Of a stretch of DNA of 19,261 nt, positions 7,321 through 17,769 are shown piece by piece; positions within the stretch are counted from its first letter, which is position 1; each line of letters starts with the position of its first letter. Source of the DNA: Thermoanaerobaculales bacterium. GTDB taxonomy: Bacteria; Acidobacteriota; Thermoanaerobaculia; Thermoanaerobaculales; Sulfomarinibacteraceae. The notes beneath the pieces are model-generated. The model saw only the letters and a list, made by a program, of their open reading frames with translations. It was not told the DNA's origin and made no database searches. Made by a program: the position numbers and the translations under genes. The DNA lies in assembly GCA_025456385.1 (NCBI GenBank), contig JALOKS010000052.1, positions 1 through 19,261 of the forward strand, given 5' to 3'.

Positions 7321-7968
7321 CTATCGCAGCTGCGCCCGGATCTCGGGCGGCACGTCGTCGACGGTTGCGTTCTGGCTCCGCTGCAAGGCCCGCACGTAGG
7401 CGACGATGGCCCAGCGGTCGGCGACCGGGATCTGGGGGCCGTAGGCCGGCATGTTGCGGATGCCGTTGGAGATGGTGTTGAAGATGTGGCCGTCGGGCCG
7501 CTGCCGGATGAGCTCGGTGTGGAAGGAGGTCGGGGGCGTCCACGTCCCCTCCTGCAGCGCCTCCGCCCGCTTCGCGACCGAGCCGTCGCCGTAGCCGGCG
7601 AGGCCGTGGCAGGGGGCGCAGTAGATGTCGTAGCGCTCGCGGCCGCGCTGCAGAACGCCGAGGTCGACGGCGAGCGGACCCACCTCCACCCAGTCCTCGC
7701 CGACGCGGCCGTCGGTCAGCGACGACTGGCCGATGACCGCGCCCTGTGCGACAGCGCCGGCGACCGGCGGGCGCATGGCGCGGCGGTCGGCGAACAGCGG
7801 GTTGCGCGACTGCGGCTTGAACTTGGGCTGGTTGTCCATGTCCGGGACGATGTGGATCCGCGGCCGCGGCGAGGTCGTGACCCGCGCCCGCATGATCAGG
7901 GCCAGCGGCACCCACGACAGCACCACGAGGACGAGCAGGGTGAACACGAGCCAGCGTGGCAGCCCCAT
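7321..7968 (-). CDS. actE: Alternative Complex III subunit ActE (monoheme cytochrome c)
   Basis: The protein has 215 residues and starts at ATG 7968, overlapping the actD stop by one base (TGATG) with GAGGAGG upstream. An N-terminal membrane anchor (about residues 5-25) is followed by the ActE-type segment PRIHIVPDMDNQPKFKPQ and RAMRPPVAGAVAQG. The single CXXCH heme site is in YDIYCAPCHGLAGYGDG. NMPAYGPQIPVADRWAIVAYVRALQ carries the likely Met axial ligand and the C-terminal helix of a class I cytochrome c. It is expected on the periplasmic side, passing electrons within or out of the complex. Confidence 0.92.
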   Translation of the reverse strand: MGLPRWLVFTLLVLVVLSWVPLALIMRARVTTSPRPRIHIVPDMDNQPKFKPQSRNPLFADRRAMRPPVAGAVAQGAVIGQSSLTDGRVGEDWVEVGPLAVDLGVLQRGRERYDIYCAPCHGLAGYGDGSVAKRAEALQEGTWTPPTSFHTELIRQRPDGHIFNTISNGIRNMPAYGPQIPVADRWAIVAYVRALQRSQNATVDDVPPEIRAQLR

Positions 7969-8534
7969 CAGGCCTCCTCGATCACTTCGACCGTGCGCCC
8001 GGAGAGCGACTCCAGGAGCTCGCGGGTCGCGCTGCGGTCGAACAGGGGGTCGGCGGCCTCGATCGAGATGAAGAAGCGGTCGTCGGTGGCGCGCTTGAAG
8101 GCGCGGTTCGTGAACAGCGGGTGGTAGAGCCTGGGCAGGCCGTTGAGGGCCAGCATGGCGACCAGCGCGGTCAAGGCGGCGAAGAGAATCGTGGTCTCGA
8201 AGGCGACCGGGATGTTGGCCGGCAGGCTGAAGAGCGGCTTGCCGCTGATCAGGTAGGGGTAGTCGACGGCGTTGGTCCACCACTGCAGCGCGATGCCGCC
8301 GACGGTGCCGGTGAGCCCGGCGCCGAACACGAGGTACGGGAGGACGGTCTTCTTGACCCCCATCGCCGCGTCGAGGCCGTGGATCACGAACGGGGTGTGG
8401 GCGTCCCAGCGGGTGTAGCCGGCGTCGCGCACCGCCCTGGCGCCGACGAGGAGCTCGTCGACCTTGTCGAACTCCACCAGATAGCCGTAGAGAGCGCCGG
8501 GCTCGCCGGCCGCCGGCGCGGTCCGCTCGCTCAT
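7968..8534 (-). CDS. actD: Alternative Complex III subunit ActD (DUF3341)
   Basis: The protein has 188 residues and starts at ATG 8534, sharing one base with the actC stop (TGATG), with GGAGGTGG just upstream. YGYLVEFDKVDELLVGARAVRDAGY and DAHTPFVIHGLD are typical DUF3341 sequence. Two membrane spans follow (YLVFGAGLTGTVGGIALQWW and TTILFAALTALVAMLALNGL) around DYPYLISGKPLFSLPANIPV. ActD is a two-span subunit of the complex with no cofactor. Longer frames upstream are out-of-frame readings of actC. Confidence 0.9.
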   Translation of the reverse strand: MSERTAPAAGEPGALYGYLVEFDKVDELLVGARAVRDAGYTRWDAHTPFVIHGLDAAMGVKKTVLPYLVFGAGLTGTVGGIALQWWTNAVDYPYLISGKPLFSLPANIPVAFETTILFAALTALVAMLALNGLPRLYHPLFTNRAFKRATDDRFFISIEAADPLFDRSATRELLESLSGRTVEVIEEA

Positions 8535-9991
8535 CACACCACCTCCGAGGCGGCGATGTCGCCGTGGTAGTCGCCGTGGCCGCGGTGGCCCGGCCGGTCG
8601 AGGTGGGCCTGCGGCATCACGCCCTTGACCTCCGCCATGCCGATGATCGGCAGGAAGCGGACGAACAGCAGGAAGAGGGTGAAGAAGAGCCCGAAGCTGC
8701 CGACGAAGGTCAGGACGTCGATGATGGTCGGACGGTAGTAGCCCCAGCTCGTGGGCAGGTAGTCCCGGCTCAGGGAGCTGACCACGATCACGAAGCGCTC
8801 GAACCACATGCCGACGTTGATGAGGATCGAGGCGACCCACAGCACCGCCGGGTTGTTGCGCAGCCTGCGCGACCAGAAGATCTGGGGCACCACGACGTTG
8901 CAGGTCACCATCGTCCAGTAGGCCCAGGCGTACGGGCCGAAGGCCCGGTTGAGGAAGGTGAAGGCCTCGTAGCGGTTGCCCGAGTACCAGGCGATGAAGA
9001 ACTCGGTCGAGTAGGCGAGGCCCACCATCATGCCGGTGGCGAGCATGATCTTGGCCATGTTCTCGAGGTGGCGCGCGGTGATGATCTCCTCGAGGCCGAA
9101 GATCTTGCGGGTCGGGATGATGAGCGTCACGACCATGGCGAAGCCCGAGAAGATGGCGCCGGCGACGAAGTAGGGCGGGAAGATCGTGGTGTGCCAGCCG
9201 GGCATGATCGAGACCGCGAAGTCGAAGCTCACCACCGAGTGCACCGAGAGCACCAGCGGGGTGGCCAGGGAGGCGAGCAGCAGGTAGGCGAACTCGAAAC
9301 GGTGCCAGTGCCGGTTCGAGGACCGCCAGCCGAGGCTCAGGAGGCCGTAGGCGTAGTAGCGGATGCGGGTCTTCGCGCGGTCGCGCAGGCTCGCGAGGTC
9401 GGGGATCATGCCCATGTACCAGAACAGCAGCGAGACGGTGGCGTAGGTGCCGACCGCGAACACGTCCCACAGCAGAGGCGAGCGGAAGTTCGGCCACATC
9501 AGCATCTGGTTCGGGATCGGGAACAGCCAGTAGGCCAGCCAGACCCTGCCGATGTGGATGCCCGGGAAGATGCCCGCGCAGACGACGGCGAAGATCGTCA
9601 TGCCCTCGGCGAAGCGGTTGATGCTGGTCCGCCAGCGCTGGCGGAGCAGGAACAGGATCGCGGAGATCAGGGTGCCCGCGTGGCCGATGCCGACCCAGAA
9701 GACGAAGTTGACGATCGCGTAGCCCCAGCTCACCGGCACCTGCAGGCCCCACACCCCGATGCCGGTCGTGACCAGGTAGCCGATCATCGCGAACAGCACC
9801 AAGGTCAGGCTCGAGGAGATCGCGAACAGGACCCACCAGGCCGGCGGCGTCCGGGGCTGCTCGACGATGCCGCACACCTTCTCGGTGATCGAGTGGAAGT
9901 CGTTGTCGCCGACCACCAGCCGCGCGCGGACGGCCGGGTCGGTGCCGGTGTTGTCGAGGTAGCTGAGATCAGCGGCGGTGCTGGTGCTCAT
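8534..9991 (-). CDS. actC: Alternative Complex III subunit ActC (NrfD-like membrane subunit)
   Basis: The protein has 485 residues. A soluble N-terminus of about 50 residues precedes about ten transmembrane helices. Characteristic stretches are WVGIGHAGTLISAILFLLRQRWRTSINR, GRVWLAYWLFPIPNQ and VHSVVSFDFAVSIMPGWHTTIFPPYFVAGAIFSG. It belongs to the NrfD/PsrC (DMSO reductase anchor-like) family that binds quinol and is paralogous to ActF. It starts at ATG 9991, three bases after the actB stop, and is coupled to actD at its 3' end. Confidence 0.93.
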   Translation of the reverse strand: MSTSTAADLSYLDNTGTDPAVRARLVVGDNDFHSITEKVCGIVEQPRTPPAWWVLFAISSSLTLVLFAMIGYLVTTGIGVWGLQVPVSWGYAIVNFVFWVGIGHAGTLISAILFLLRQRWRTSINRFAEGMTIFAVVCAGIFPGIHIGRVWLAYWLFPIPNQMLMWPNFRSPLLWDVFAVGTYATVSLLFWYMGMIPDLASLRDRAKTRIRYYAYGLLSLGWRSSNRHWHRFEFAYLLLASLATPLVLSVHSVVSFDFAVSIMPGWHTTIFPPYFVAGAIFSGFAMVVTLIIPTRKIFGLEEIITARHLENMAKIMLATGMMVGLAYSTEFFIAWYSGNRYEAFTFLNRAFGPYAWAYWTMVTCNVVVPQIFWSRRLRNNPAVLWVASILINVGMWFERFVIVVSSLSRDYLPTSWGYYRPTIIDVLTFVGSFGLFFTLFLLFVRFLPIIGMAEVKGVMPQAHLDRPGHRGHGDYHGDIAASEVV

Positions 9992-9994
9992 GGC

Positions 9995-11416
<1,422 letters not shown>

Positions 11417-13037
11417 TCGATCAGGCCGTCGTGCAGGGCGCGGGCCCAGAAGCTCTCGAAGTCGCCCGCGGGCGCCAGCCCGCGGACCGTCTCGCGCACC
11501 AGCTCGTGACCCTTGACGGAGCCGGCGCCGTGCGCGACCGCCAGCACCTCGATCTCGGAGCGGCCGCCGTAGAGGGGCTCGATCAGAGGTTGGCGCAGGG
11601 TGACGGTCCCGTCCCAGGCGCGGCCGTCGCCCCACGACTCGAGGGCGTGCGCGCGCGGCAGGTGCCAGCTGCAGTGCGCCGAGGTCTCGTCCTCGTGCAG
11701 GCCGAGGCGGATCGAGACCGGCACGCGCCCGAGCAGCTCGGCGAAGCCGAGATCGGCCGGCGCGTCGTAGGCCGGGTTGCCGCCGAGGATGAGCAGGGTC
11801 CGCACCGAGCCCTCGCGGATGCGGCCCGCGAGCGCCGCGATCGCCTCGAGGTGCGGCGGCCGCTCCGGCTCGGGCTCGGCCGTGAAAGCCACGGTCGCGC
11901 CCGCGTTGCCGAGGGCGAGGTTGAGGAGCGCCGCCAGCGCGTGGACCGCCGGCGCCTGGCGCGGGCCGACGAGGAGCGCCGAGCTCCCGCGGTGGGCCGC
12001 GAGGTCGTCGGCGAGCAGCTCGACGAAGTGCCGCTCGCGCTCCGAACCGGGTGCCGCCGGCAGGGCGGCGAAGGAGGCGGCCGCCGGCGGCAGCTCGATG
12101 TCGTGCTCGGCGACCAGGCGTCGCGCCACCTGCGCGAGCAGCGCCGGGACCCTGCCCGCCGCCACCGCCACCCGGTGGTCGGCCCGCGCGCCGGTCAGGC
12201 TGAACGAGCTCTCGGCGACGTACAGCCGTGCGCCGGCGCCGTGCTCCGGGTCGCGGGCGGCGGCGAAGCCGCGCGCCATCCGCAGCGCGGCGGGGTGGTC
12301 GAAGAGCGGGTCGGCGTCGAGGCAGGCCACGACCGCCGCGCGCGACAGGTCGGCGTGGCCGCGCAGGGGCTCACCGAAGGCGAGCCGCGCACCCTCGCGC
12401 TCCGCGTCGCGGGAGACCGGCTCGTACTCGTACCAGCGCGCGCCCGGCCGGGCGGCCAGGAAGGCCGCGCGGAGGCGGGAGCGGGTCGGCGACGAGCACG
12501 CCTCGGCGAGCACGGCAACGCCGTCGCCAGCGCCGGCGAAGAGCTCCGCCGCGGCGCGCTCGAAGTCCGGCCACTCTCTCGCGAAGGCCTGGCCGCCTTC
12601 GCGCTGCAGCAGTCGGCGGCTGCGCTCGGGGTCGTAGAGCTCGAGCACCTGGGCCTGGGCGACGGCGCTCAACGCGCCGAGGCTGTCGGGATGCAGGGGG
12701 TTGCCCTCGGCCTTGATCGGGCGGCCGTCGAAGGAGGTCACCAGCATGCCGAGGGCCGCGCCGCCGAGCTCGATCGAGGTCGCGAAGTGCTCGGGCACGC
12801 CGGGCGTGCGCCCCTCGGGCCGGTGGGCGAAGGGCACGATCGTCTCCTTCGGCCAGCGGCAGGCGGTCAGGCCAGCCATCGCCAGCGAGGCGCCCATGAC
12901 CTTGAGGAACTGGCGCCGGGTCGCCGGCGGCAGGCGGTCGAAGTCGTCGTTCGGGAACTCCCGCCGCACCGCCTCCTGGAACTCCGGGGTCTGCGCGAGC
13001 TCGTCGAGGCTGCGCCAGTAGCGTGCGCCGTCGTGCT

Positions 13038-13706
<669 letters not shown>

Positions 13707-13714
13707 GAGAACGG

Positions 13715-13743
13715 ATCCTAATGGTGCCGAAGTTCGAAGTCAA
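13715..13743 (-). promoter_or_regulatory. Sigma70-like promoter of the act operon
   Basis: On the minus strand TTGACT (13738-13743) and TAGGAT (13715-13720) are separated by exactly 17 bases. That is five of six and four of six matches to the -35 and -10 consensus in a GC-rich context. The expected transcription start (about 13708) nearly coincides with the actA ATG at 13706. Confidence 0.55.
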
Positions 13744-13748
13744 GCCGT

Positions 13749-13764
13749 GGAGGAGGGGTAGAAT
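13749..13764 (+). promoter_or_regulatory. Ribosome-binding site and possible -10 box of the threonine aldolase gene
   Basis: GGAGGAGG (13749-13756) lies 14 bases from the ATG at 13771, long for a ribosome-binding site. TAGAAT (13759-13764) lies right behind it and fits a -10 box that would start transcription at about the ATG. Only one of the two readings can be fully right. No good -35 is seen, and the region where it should be overlaps the act -35 box. Confidence 0.35.
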
Positions 13765-13770
13765 ACGCCG

Positions 13771-14817
13771 ATGCACGATCACTCCATCGATCTTCGATCG
13801 GACACGGTAACACAACCCACGGCGGCCATGCGCCGTGCCATGGCGGCCGCCGAGGTGGGCGACGACGTCTACGGCGAGGACCCCACCGTCAACCGCCTCG
13901 AGGAGCGCGCCGCCGAGCTCCTCGGGCGCGAGGCGGCGGTGTACGTGCCGAGCGGAACCATGGGCAACCAGGTCGCCATCCACGTCCACAGCCGGCCCGG
14001 CACCGAGGTGGTGGCGGAGGCCGGCGCGCACGTCCTGAACTTCGAGATGGGCGCGATGGCGGCGCTCTCGGGCGCGCTCCCCCGTGCGGTTCCGACCGCC
14101 GACGGCCTGCTGACGCCGGCGATGCTCGAGCGCGCGATCCAGCCCGCCGCCGGCTACCGGACGCCGACCTCGCTGATCGTGCTCGAGAACAGCCACAACC
14201 TCGCCGGCGGCCGGGTCACGACGCCGGCGCGCATGGCGGAGCTGACCGCGGTCGCCCACCGCAACGGCCTGCCAGTGCACCTCGACGGCGCCCGTATCCA
14301 CAATGCGGCGGCGGCCCTCGGGGTCACCGCCGCCGAGCTCGCCGCCGGCTGCGACACGGTGATGTTCTGCCTCTCCAAGGGCCTCGGGGCTCCCGTCGGC
14401 TCGGTGCTCGTGGGCTCGGCCGAGCTGATCGCCGAGGCGCGCCGGGTGCGCAAGATGTTCGGAGGCGGCATGCGGCAGGCGGGTGTCATCGCCGCCGCCG
14501 GACTGGTCGCGCTCGACGAGGTCCTGCCGCTGCTGGCCGAGGACAACCGCCGCGCCCACGACCTCGCGCTCGGCCTCGCCGAGATCCCGGGCATCGTGCT
14601 CGATCCGGCGACGGTCGAGACCAACATCGTCTTCTTCAGGCTCGCCGAGGGGGCGGGCCCGAGCGCCGCCGGTCTCGCCTCCCGCCTTGCGGAGGCGGGC
14701 CTGCGCTGTCACCCGCTCGGCGGCGACAGCATCCGCATGGTGACCCACTACCACATCGGGGACGAGGACGTCCGGAGGGCGGTGGCGATCACGGCGAGGG
14801 CGATGAAGGAGAAGTAG
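13771..14817 (+). CDS. ltaE: Low-specificity L-threonine aldolase
   Basis: The protein has 348 residues, the normal length. It is a PLP enzyme of fold type I that cleaves L-threonine and L-allo-threonine to glycine and acetaldehyde. Characteristic sequence: IDLRSDTVTQPT near the start, GDDVYGEDPTVNRLE (30-44), PSGTMGNQ (60-67), the cofactor-ring Asp in HLDGARI (Asp172), and the PLP Lys in FCLSKGLGAPVGS (Lys203), followed by RKMFGGGMRQ. It stands alone, divergent from the act operon, with no linked glycine or serine genes in view. A compound repeat follows its stop directly. Confidence 0.93.
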   Translation: MHDHSIDLRSDTVTQPTAAMRRAMAAAEVGDDVYGEDPTVNRLEERAAELLGREAAVYVPSGTMGNQVAIHVHSRPGTEVVAEAGAHVLNFEMGAMAALSGALPRAVPTADGLLTPAMLERAIQPAAGYRTPTSLIVLENSHNLAGGRVTTPARMAELTAVAHRNGLPVHLDGARIHNAAAALGVTAAELAAGCDTVMFCLSKGLGAPVGSVLVGSAELIAEARRVRKMFGGGMRQAGVIAAAGLVALDEVLPLLAEDNRRAHDLALGLAEIPGIVLDPATVETNIVFFRLAEGAGPSAAGLASRLAEAGLRCHPLGGDSIRMVTHYHIGDEDVRRAVAITARAMKEK

Positions 14818-14819
14818 GA

Positions 14820-15008
14820 ATTCGGAGTTCGGAATTCGGAATTCGGAATTCCGCCCACCCACCGATTTCGGATTTCGGATGTCGGATTTCCGCCCACCCA
14901 CCCATTTCGAATTTCGAATTTTGAATTTTCCACCCAACCTCCCGGTTCCAAGGGAGGGTTGGGAATTCAAAATTCAAAATTCAAAATTCAAAACTCATAA
15001 TTCAAAAC
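14820..15008. repeat. Compound heptad-armed hairpin element, copy 3
   Basis: Three left-hand blocks each have 7-bp repeats followed by a C-rich CCACCC-type tract: AATTCGG heptads then CCGCCCACCCACC (about 14820-14863), GATTTCG heptads then the same tract (about 14864-14903), and GAATTTT-type heptads then CCACCCAACC (about 14904-14939). CCCAACCTCCC (14933-14943) pairs with GGGAGGGTTGGG (14952-14963) apart from one bulged G. The right arm (14964-15008) is AATTCAA heptads. It fills the gap between two convergent genes and supplies the stop of the one on the minus strand. Confidence 0.75.
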
Positions 15009-15499
15009 TCGGCGCTGTTGCGGGCGGCCTCCAGCTCGTCGCGCAGCTCCGGGATGTCGAGCTCGAGGGTCGAAGCCAGGCGCCAGCCCGGTGCTTCCTT
15101 CCGCCACAGCAGCACGGCGGCGCAGGGCTCGCCCGTGCTGCCCAGGATCTGCTCCCGGCCCTCACCCGCGCGGGCGCTGACGACGAACTCGACTGCGATC
15201 CGGACCTCGGCGCCGGCGGCCGTGGCGTCCCCGACGGCGAGCGCCACGCCGAGACCGTCGTAGTCATGCAGCAGCCGGTTGAGGTGGCCGCCGAGGGTCT
15301 CGTAGTCGACACCCCAGGGATCGGAGTAACCGCGCGACACGGCCGCCATCACCGCCAGCAGGCGCTCCTCCTCGAAGGCGGCCGCCGCCGCCCGCAGCTT
15401 TCTCGCGACGACGGCGGTCGGCGACAGGTAGGAGCGCAGCCAGAGGGCGGCGACCGCGACCACGCCGGCGAGCAGCAGGAGCTTCCAGCGCTCTCTCAT
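15002..15499 (-). CDS. Membrane-anchored hypothetical protein (possibly NTF2-like)
   Basis: The protein has 165 residues. An N-terminal signal/anchor (RERWKLLLLAGVVAVAALWL) is followed by a soluble domain. AVVARKLRAAAAAFEEERLLAVMAAVSRGYSDPWGVDYETLGGHLNRLL, then alternating beta-like segments (GAEVRIAVEFVVSAR, CAAVLLWRKEAPGWRLASTLELDIPEL), look like an NTF2/SnoaL-like cone fold. That is a judgement from pattern, not from a recognised motif. The last codons and the TGA (15002-15004) come from the heptad repeat, so the original C-terminus may have been different. No function is offered. Confidence 0.7.
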   Translation of the reverse strand: MRERWKLLLLAGVVAVAALWLRSYLSPTAVVARKLRAAAAAFEEERLLAVMAAVSRGYSDPWGVDYETLGGHLNRLLHDYDGLGVALAVGDATAAGAEVRIAVEFVVSARAGEGREQILGSTGEPCAAVLLWRKEAPGWRLASTLELDIPELRDELEAARNSAEF

Positions 15500-15612
15500 G
15501 CCCGAAGTCTAGCCGATGGCGTTCCGAAGAATCGCGGGTATGATATGCGCCAGCTCGACCGCCACAGAAGATCCCGGAGGATCCGCAGCGCCCGCGATCG
15601 GGCTGTGGGCCC

Positions 15613-15635
15613 GGGGGCGGGGGAAGGGGGTCGGG
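15613..15635 (+). promoter_or_regulatory. G-quadruplex-type G-run cluster in the 5' leader
   Basis: Four G-runs (GGGGG, GGGGG, GGGGG, GGG) are separated by 1, 2 and 2 bases on the coding strand. The cluster ends 22 bases before the ATG of the next gene and just upstream of its AAGGAGG site (15642-15648). A possible -10 (TATGAT, 15539-15544) lies upstream, which would put it in the mRNA leader. The rest of 15500-15657 shows nothing else. Confidence 0.4.
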
Positions 15636-15657
15636 CCGGAGAAGGAGGCGTCGGAGC

Positions 15658-16098
15658 ATGAGTCGTCGAATCGTCGCGCTGGCCCTCGGGATCGTGCTCG
15701 CGGCCGCGGTTCCAGCGGTGCGGGCTCAGGATCAGGACTTCAAGATCGTCATCCACAGCGACAACCCGATCTCGTCGGTCGGCCAGAAGCAGCTCGCGCG
15801 CTGCTTCATGAAGGAGATCGGCATGTGGACCACCGGCGACCCGGTGATCCCGGTCGACCAGCTGCCGGAGTCGAAGGTCCGGGCGGCCTTCTCGAAGGAG
15901 GTCCACGGCACGAGCGCGGCGGCCATCGCCGAGCTCTGGCAGCAGCGCGGCGCCGGCGGAGCGACGCCACCGGCGATGCTGGCCTCCGATCAGGAGGTGC
16001 TGGACTTCGTGCGCGCGAACCCGGGCGCCGTCGGCTACGTCTCGGCCAAGACCGAGCTCGGGCCCGGCGTCAAGGAGCTGACCCTCACCGAGGACTGA
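15658..16098 (+). CDS. Short secreted PstS-like (periplasmic phosphate-binding-like) protein
   Basis: The protein has 146 residues, starting at ATG 15658 with AAGGAGG nine bases upstream. An N-terminal signal peptide (RRIVALALGIVLAAAVPAVRA) probably ends at about residue 23. The mature part (FKIVIHSDNPISSVGQKQLARCFMKEIGMWTTGDPVIPVDQ, then VRAAFSKEVHGTSAAAIAELW, then VLDFVRANPGAVGYVSA) resembles PstS-family phosphate/solute-binding proteins, especially the closing NPGAVGYVSA-type motif. It is about half the usual PstS length, and no pstCAB transport genes are near. It may be a single-lobe binding or accessory protein; substrate unknown. Confidence 0.75.
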   Translation: MSRRIVALALGIVLAAAVPAVRAQDQDFKIVIHSDNPISSVGQKQLARCFMKEIGMWTTGDPVIPVDQLPESKVRAAFSKEVHGTSAAAIAELWQQRGAGGATPPAMLASDQEVLDFVRANPGAVGYVSAKTELGPGVKELTLTED

Positions 16099-16148
16099 CG
16101 GACGCAGCGGAGAGCGCCCGCCGCCAGGCGGCGGGCGGAAGGTCCGTC
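16097..16148. terminator. Two-tier hairpin between convergent genes
   Basis: The inner stem is GCCCGCCG (16116-16123) with CGGCGGGC (16129-16136) around a 5-base loop. The outer stem is GACGGAC (16097-16103) with GTCCGTC (16142-16148). It sits directly between the stop of the PstS-like gene and the glgA stop, so it suits a bidirectional terminator. No T-tract follows on either strand. Confidence 0.5.
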
Positions 16149-16179
16149 GCCGCTGCCGCGGCGGGTGGCGGGGGCCGCC

Positions 16180-17682
16180 TCACCAGGTCCGCGGGAAGCG
16201 GCCCAGGCGGCGGTCCACCGCCCACTGGTAGAGCTCGGCGTAGCGGGCTGCGGCGTGAGTCCACGAGAAACGCTGCTGCATCGCCCGGCGCCGCATGGCC
16301 GTGATGTGGCGGGGCTGGTTGTACCACGCCCAGACCGCCCACCCCACGGTGTCGAAGATCGCGCCCGGCGTCAGGTGCTCGAAGACGAAGCCGGTTCCCT
16401 CGCCGGTCTCCTGGTCGTAGGTGGCCACGGTGTCGGCGAGACCGCCGGTGCGGCGGACGATCGGCAGGGTGCCGTAGCGCAGCGAGTACATCTGGCTCAG
16501 GCCGCAGGGCTCGTAGACGCTCGGCATGAGGAAGAAGTCGGCGCCGGCCTCGATCAGGTGCGCGAGCGGGTCGTTGAACTCGAGGGCGACCTTGAGGTTG
16601 GGCAGCTTGCCGGCGAGCGCCCCGAGCTCCCTCTCGCACCACGCTTCGCCGGTGCCGAGGATGACGAACTGCAGCGCGAGCTCGCTGCAGATCCGGAACA
16701 GGCTGCCGTGGGTGGGGCCGCAGAGCTCGCCGAAGCCCTTCTGCTCCACCAGCCGGCTGACCATGGCGACGATCGGCAGCTCGGGCTTCGGCTCGAGCCC
16801 CATCGCCTCCTGCAGGGCCGCCTTGCAGACCGCCTTGCCGGCGAGGTTGCGGTGGGAGTAGTTGGCCGGGATCGAGAGGTCGGTCTCGGGGTTCCAGGTC
16901 TCGTAGTCCATGCCGTTGAGGACGCCGAAGAGATCGCCGGCGCGGCGCCGCAGCAGCGGGTCGAGGCCGCAGCCGAGCGCGGGCGTCTGGATCTCGGCCG
17001 CGTAGGTCGGCGACACGGTGGTCAGCAGGTCGGCGTTGCGGATGCCGGCCTGGAGCAGGTTGAGGCCGGCCGCCGTCTCGAAGCCGGCGGAGGCGTAGGC
17101 CTCCGGAGGGAGCGGCAGCTGGGCGAAGTCGGCCCGCGGGAAGATCCCCTGGTGCCCGAGGTTGTGGATCGTCAGCACGGACCCGGTGCGGGCGAAGGGC
17201 CCGTCGTGCTCGCGCAGATAGAGGCAGGCGGGGACGATCGCCGCCGGCCAGTCGTGCGCGTGCATCACGTCCGGAAACCAGTCGAGGGCCCGGCAGAGCT
17301 GGAAGGAGCCGCGGTTGAGCAGCGCGAAGCGGCGCAGGTTGTCCTGGAACGCCGGCTCGGCGCGGCTGCCGTAGATGCCGTCGCGGCCGTAGAGCTCCTG
17401 GTGGTCGAGGAAGTAGACCGGGACCCCACCCCGGGGCAGGCGGCTGTGGTAGACGGCGCACCACTCCTCCTCGAGCCCGAGCGGCACGCCGAGCGGACCG
17501 CCGATCCGCTGCAGGCGTCCGACGTCGATCGAGTAGTAGCGCGGCAGCACGACTCGCACGTCGTGGCCCTGGAGAGCGAGCTCGCTCGCGAGCGCCCCGA
17601 CCATGTCGCCGAGGCCGCCGGCCTTGGCGAAGGGCACCACCTCGCTCGTCACCATCAGGATCTTGTGTCGGACCTCGGCCAC
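16180..17682 (-). CDS. glgA: Glycogen synthase (GT5)
   Basis: The GTG start gives 500 residues, normal for bacterial GlgA, which adds glucosyl units from ADP-glucose (UDP-glucose in some lineages) to alpha-1,4-glucan. Visible are KILMVTSEVVPFAKAGGLGDMVG with the KxGGL nucleotide loop (Lys20), HAHDWPA, TIHNLGHQGIFP, LLTTVSPTYA, VLNGMDYETWNPETD, AMVSRLVEQKG, and EPCGLSQMYSLRYGTLPIVRRTGGLADTV with the catalytic Glu near 391. I choose GTG 17682 because GGAGG lies five bases upstream. ATG 17706 has no ribosome-binding site and overlaps a possible -10 (TATCAT, 17705-17710). No other glycogen genes are adjacent. Confidence 0.92.
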   Translation of the reverse strand: MAEVRHKILMVTSEVVPFAKAGGLGDMVGALASELALQGHDVRVVLPRYYSIDVGRLQRIGGPLGVPLGLEEEWCAVYHSRLPRGGVPVYFLDHQELYGRDGIYGSRAEPAFQDNLRRFALLNRGSFQLCRALDWFPDVMHAHDWPAAIVPACLYLREHDGPFARTGSVLTIHNLGHQGIFPRADFAQLPLPPEAYASAGFETAAGLNLLQAGIRNADLLTTVSPTYAAEIQTPALGCGLDPLLRRRAGDLFGVLNGMDYETWNPETDLSIPANYSHRNLAGKAVCKAALQEAMGLEPKPELPIVAMVSRLVEQKGFGELCGPTHGSLFRICSELALQFVILGTGEAWCERELGALAGKLPNLKVALEFNDPLAHLIEAGADFFLMPSVYEPCGLSQMYSLRYGTLPIVRRTGGLADTVATYDQETGEGTGFVFEHLTPGAIFDTVGWAVWAWYNQPRHITAMRRRAMQQRFSWTHAAARYAELYQWAVDRRLGRFPRTW

Positions 17683-17724
17683 GCCGCCCTCCGTGCGTGG
17701 CCGCATGATAGCCGAGATCTTTCA

Positions 17725-17769
17725 ACGTTCGCACGTTCAAACGTTTAAACGTTTGAACGTCGGTGCGAA
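17725..17769. repeat. 8-bp-period palindrome between divergent genes
   Basis: ACGT recurs at exactly 8-base steps (17725, 17733, 17741, 17749, 17757). The 28 bases at 17733-17760 form a perfect palindrome centred on GTTTAAAC. Just outside it GTTCGCAC (17728?-17734 on the left) has its complement GTGCGAAC (17763-17770), offset by a few bases. It lies between glgA (-) and a PLP-enzyme gene (+), where an operator could sit, but it may equally be a dispersed repeat. Confidence 0.75.

Noticed and set aside
14820..15008. CRISPR-like array
   Set aside because: The period is 7 bases with no unique spacers, so these are tandem heptads and not direct repeats with spacers.
17683..17706. ATG 17706 as the glgA start
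   Set aside because: It has no ribosome-binding site and overlaps a plausible -10. GTG 17682 has GGAGG at proper spacing and gives the usual GlgA N-terminus.
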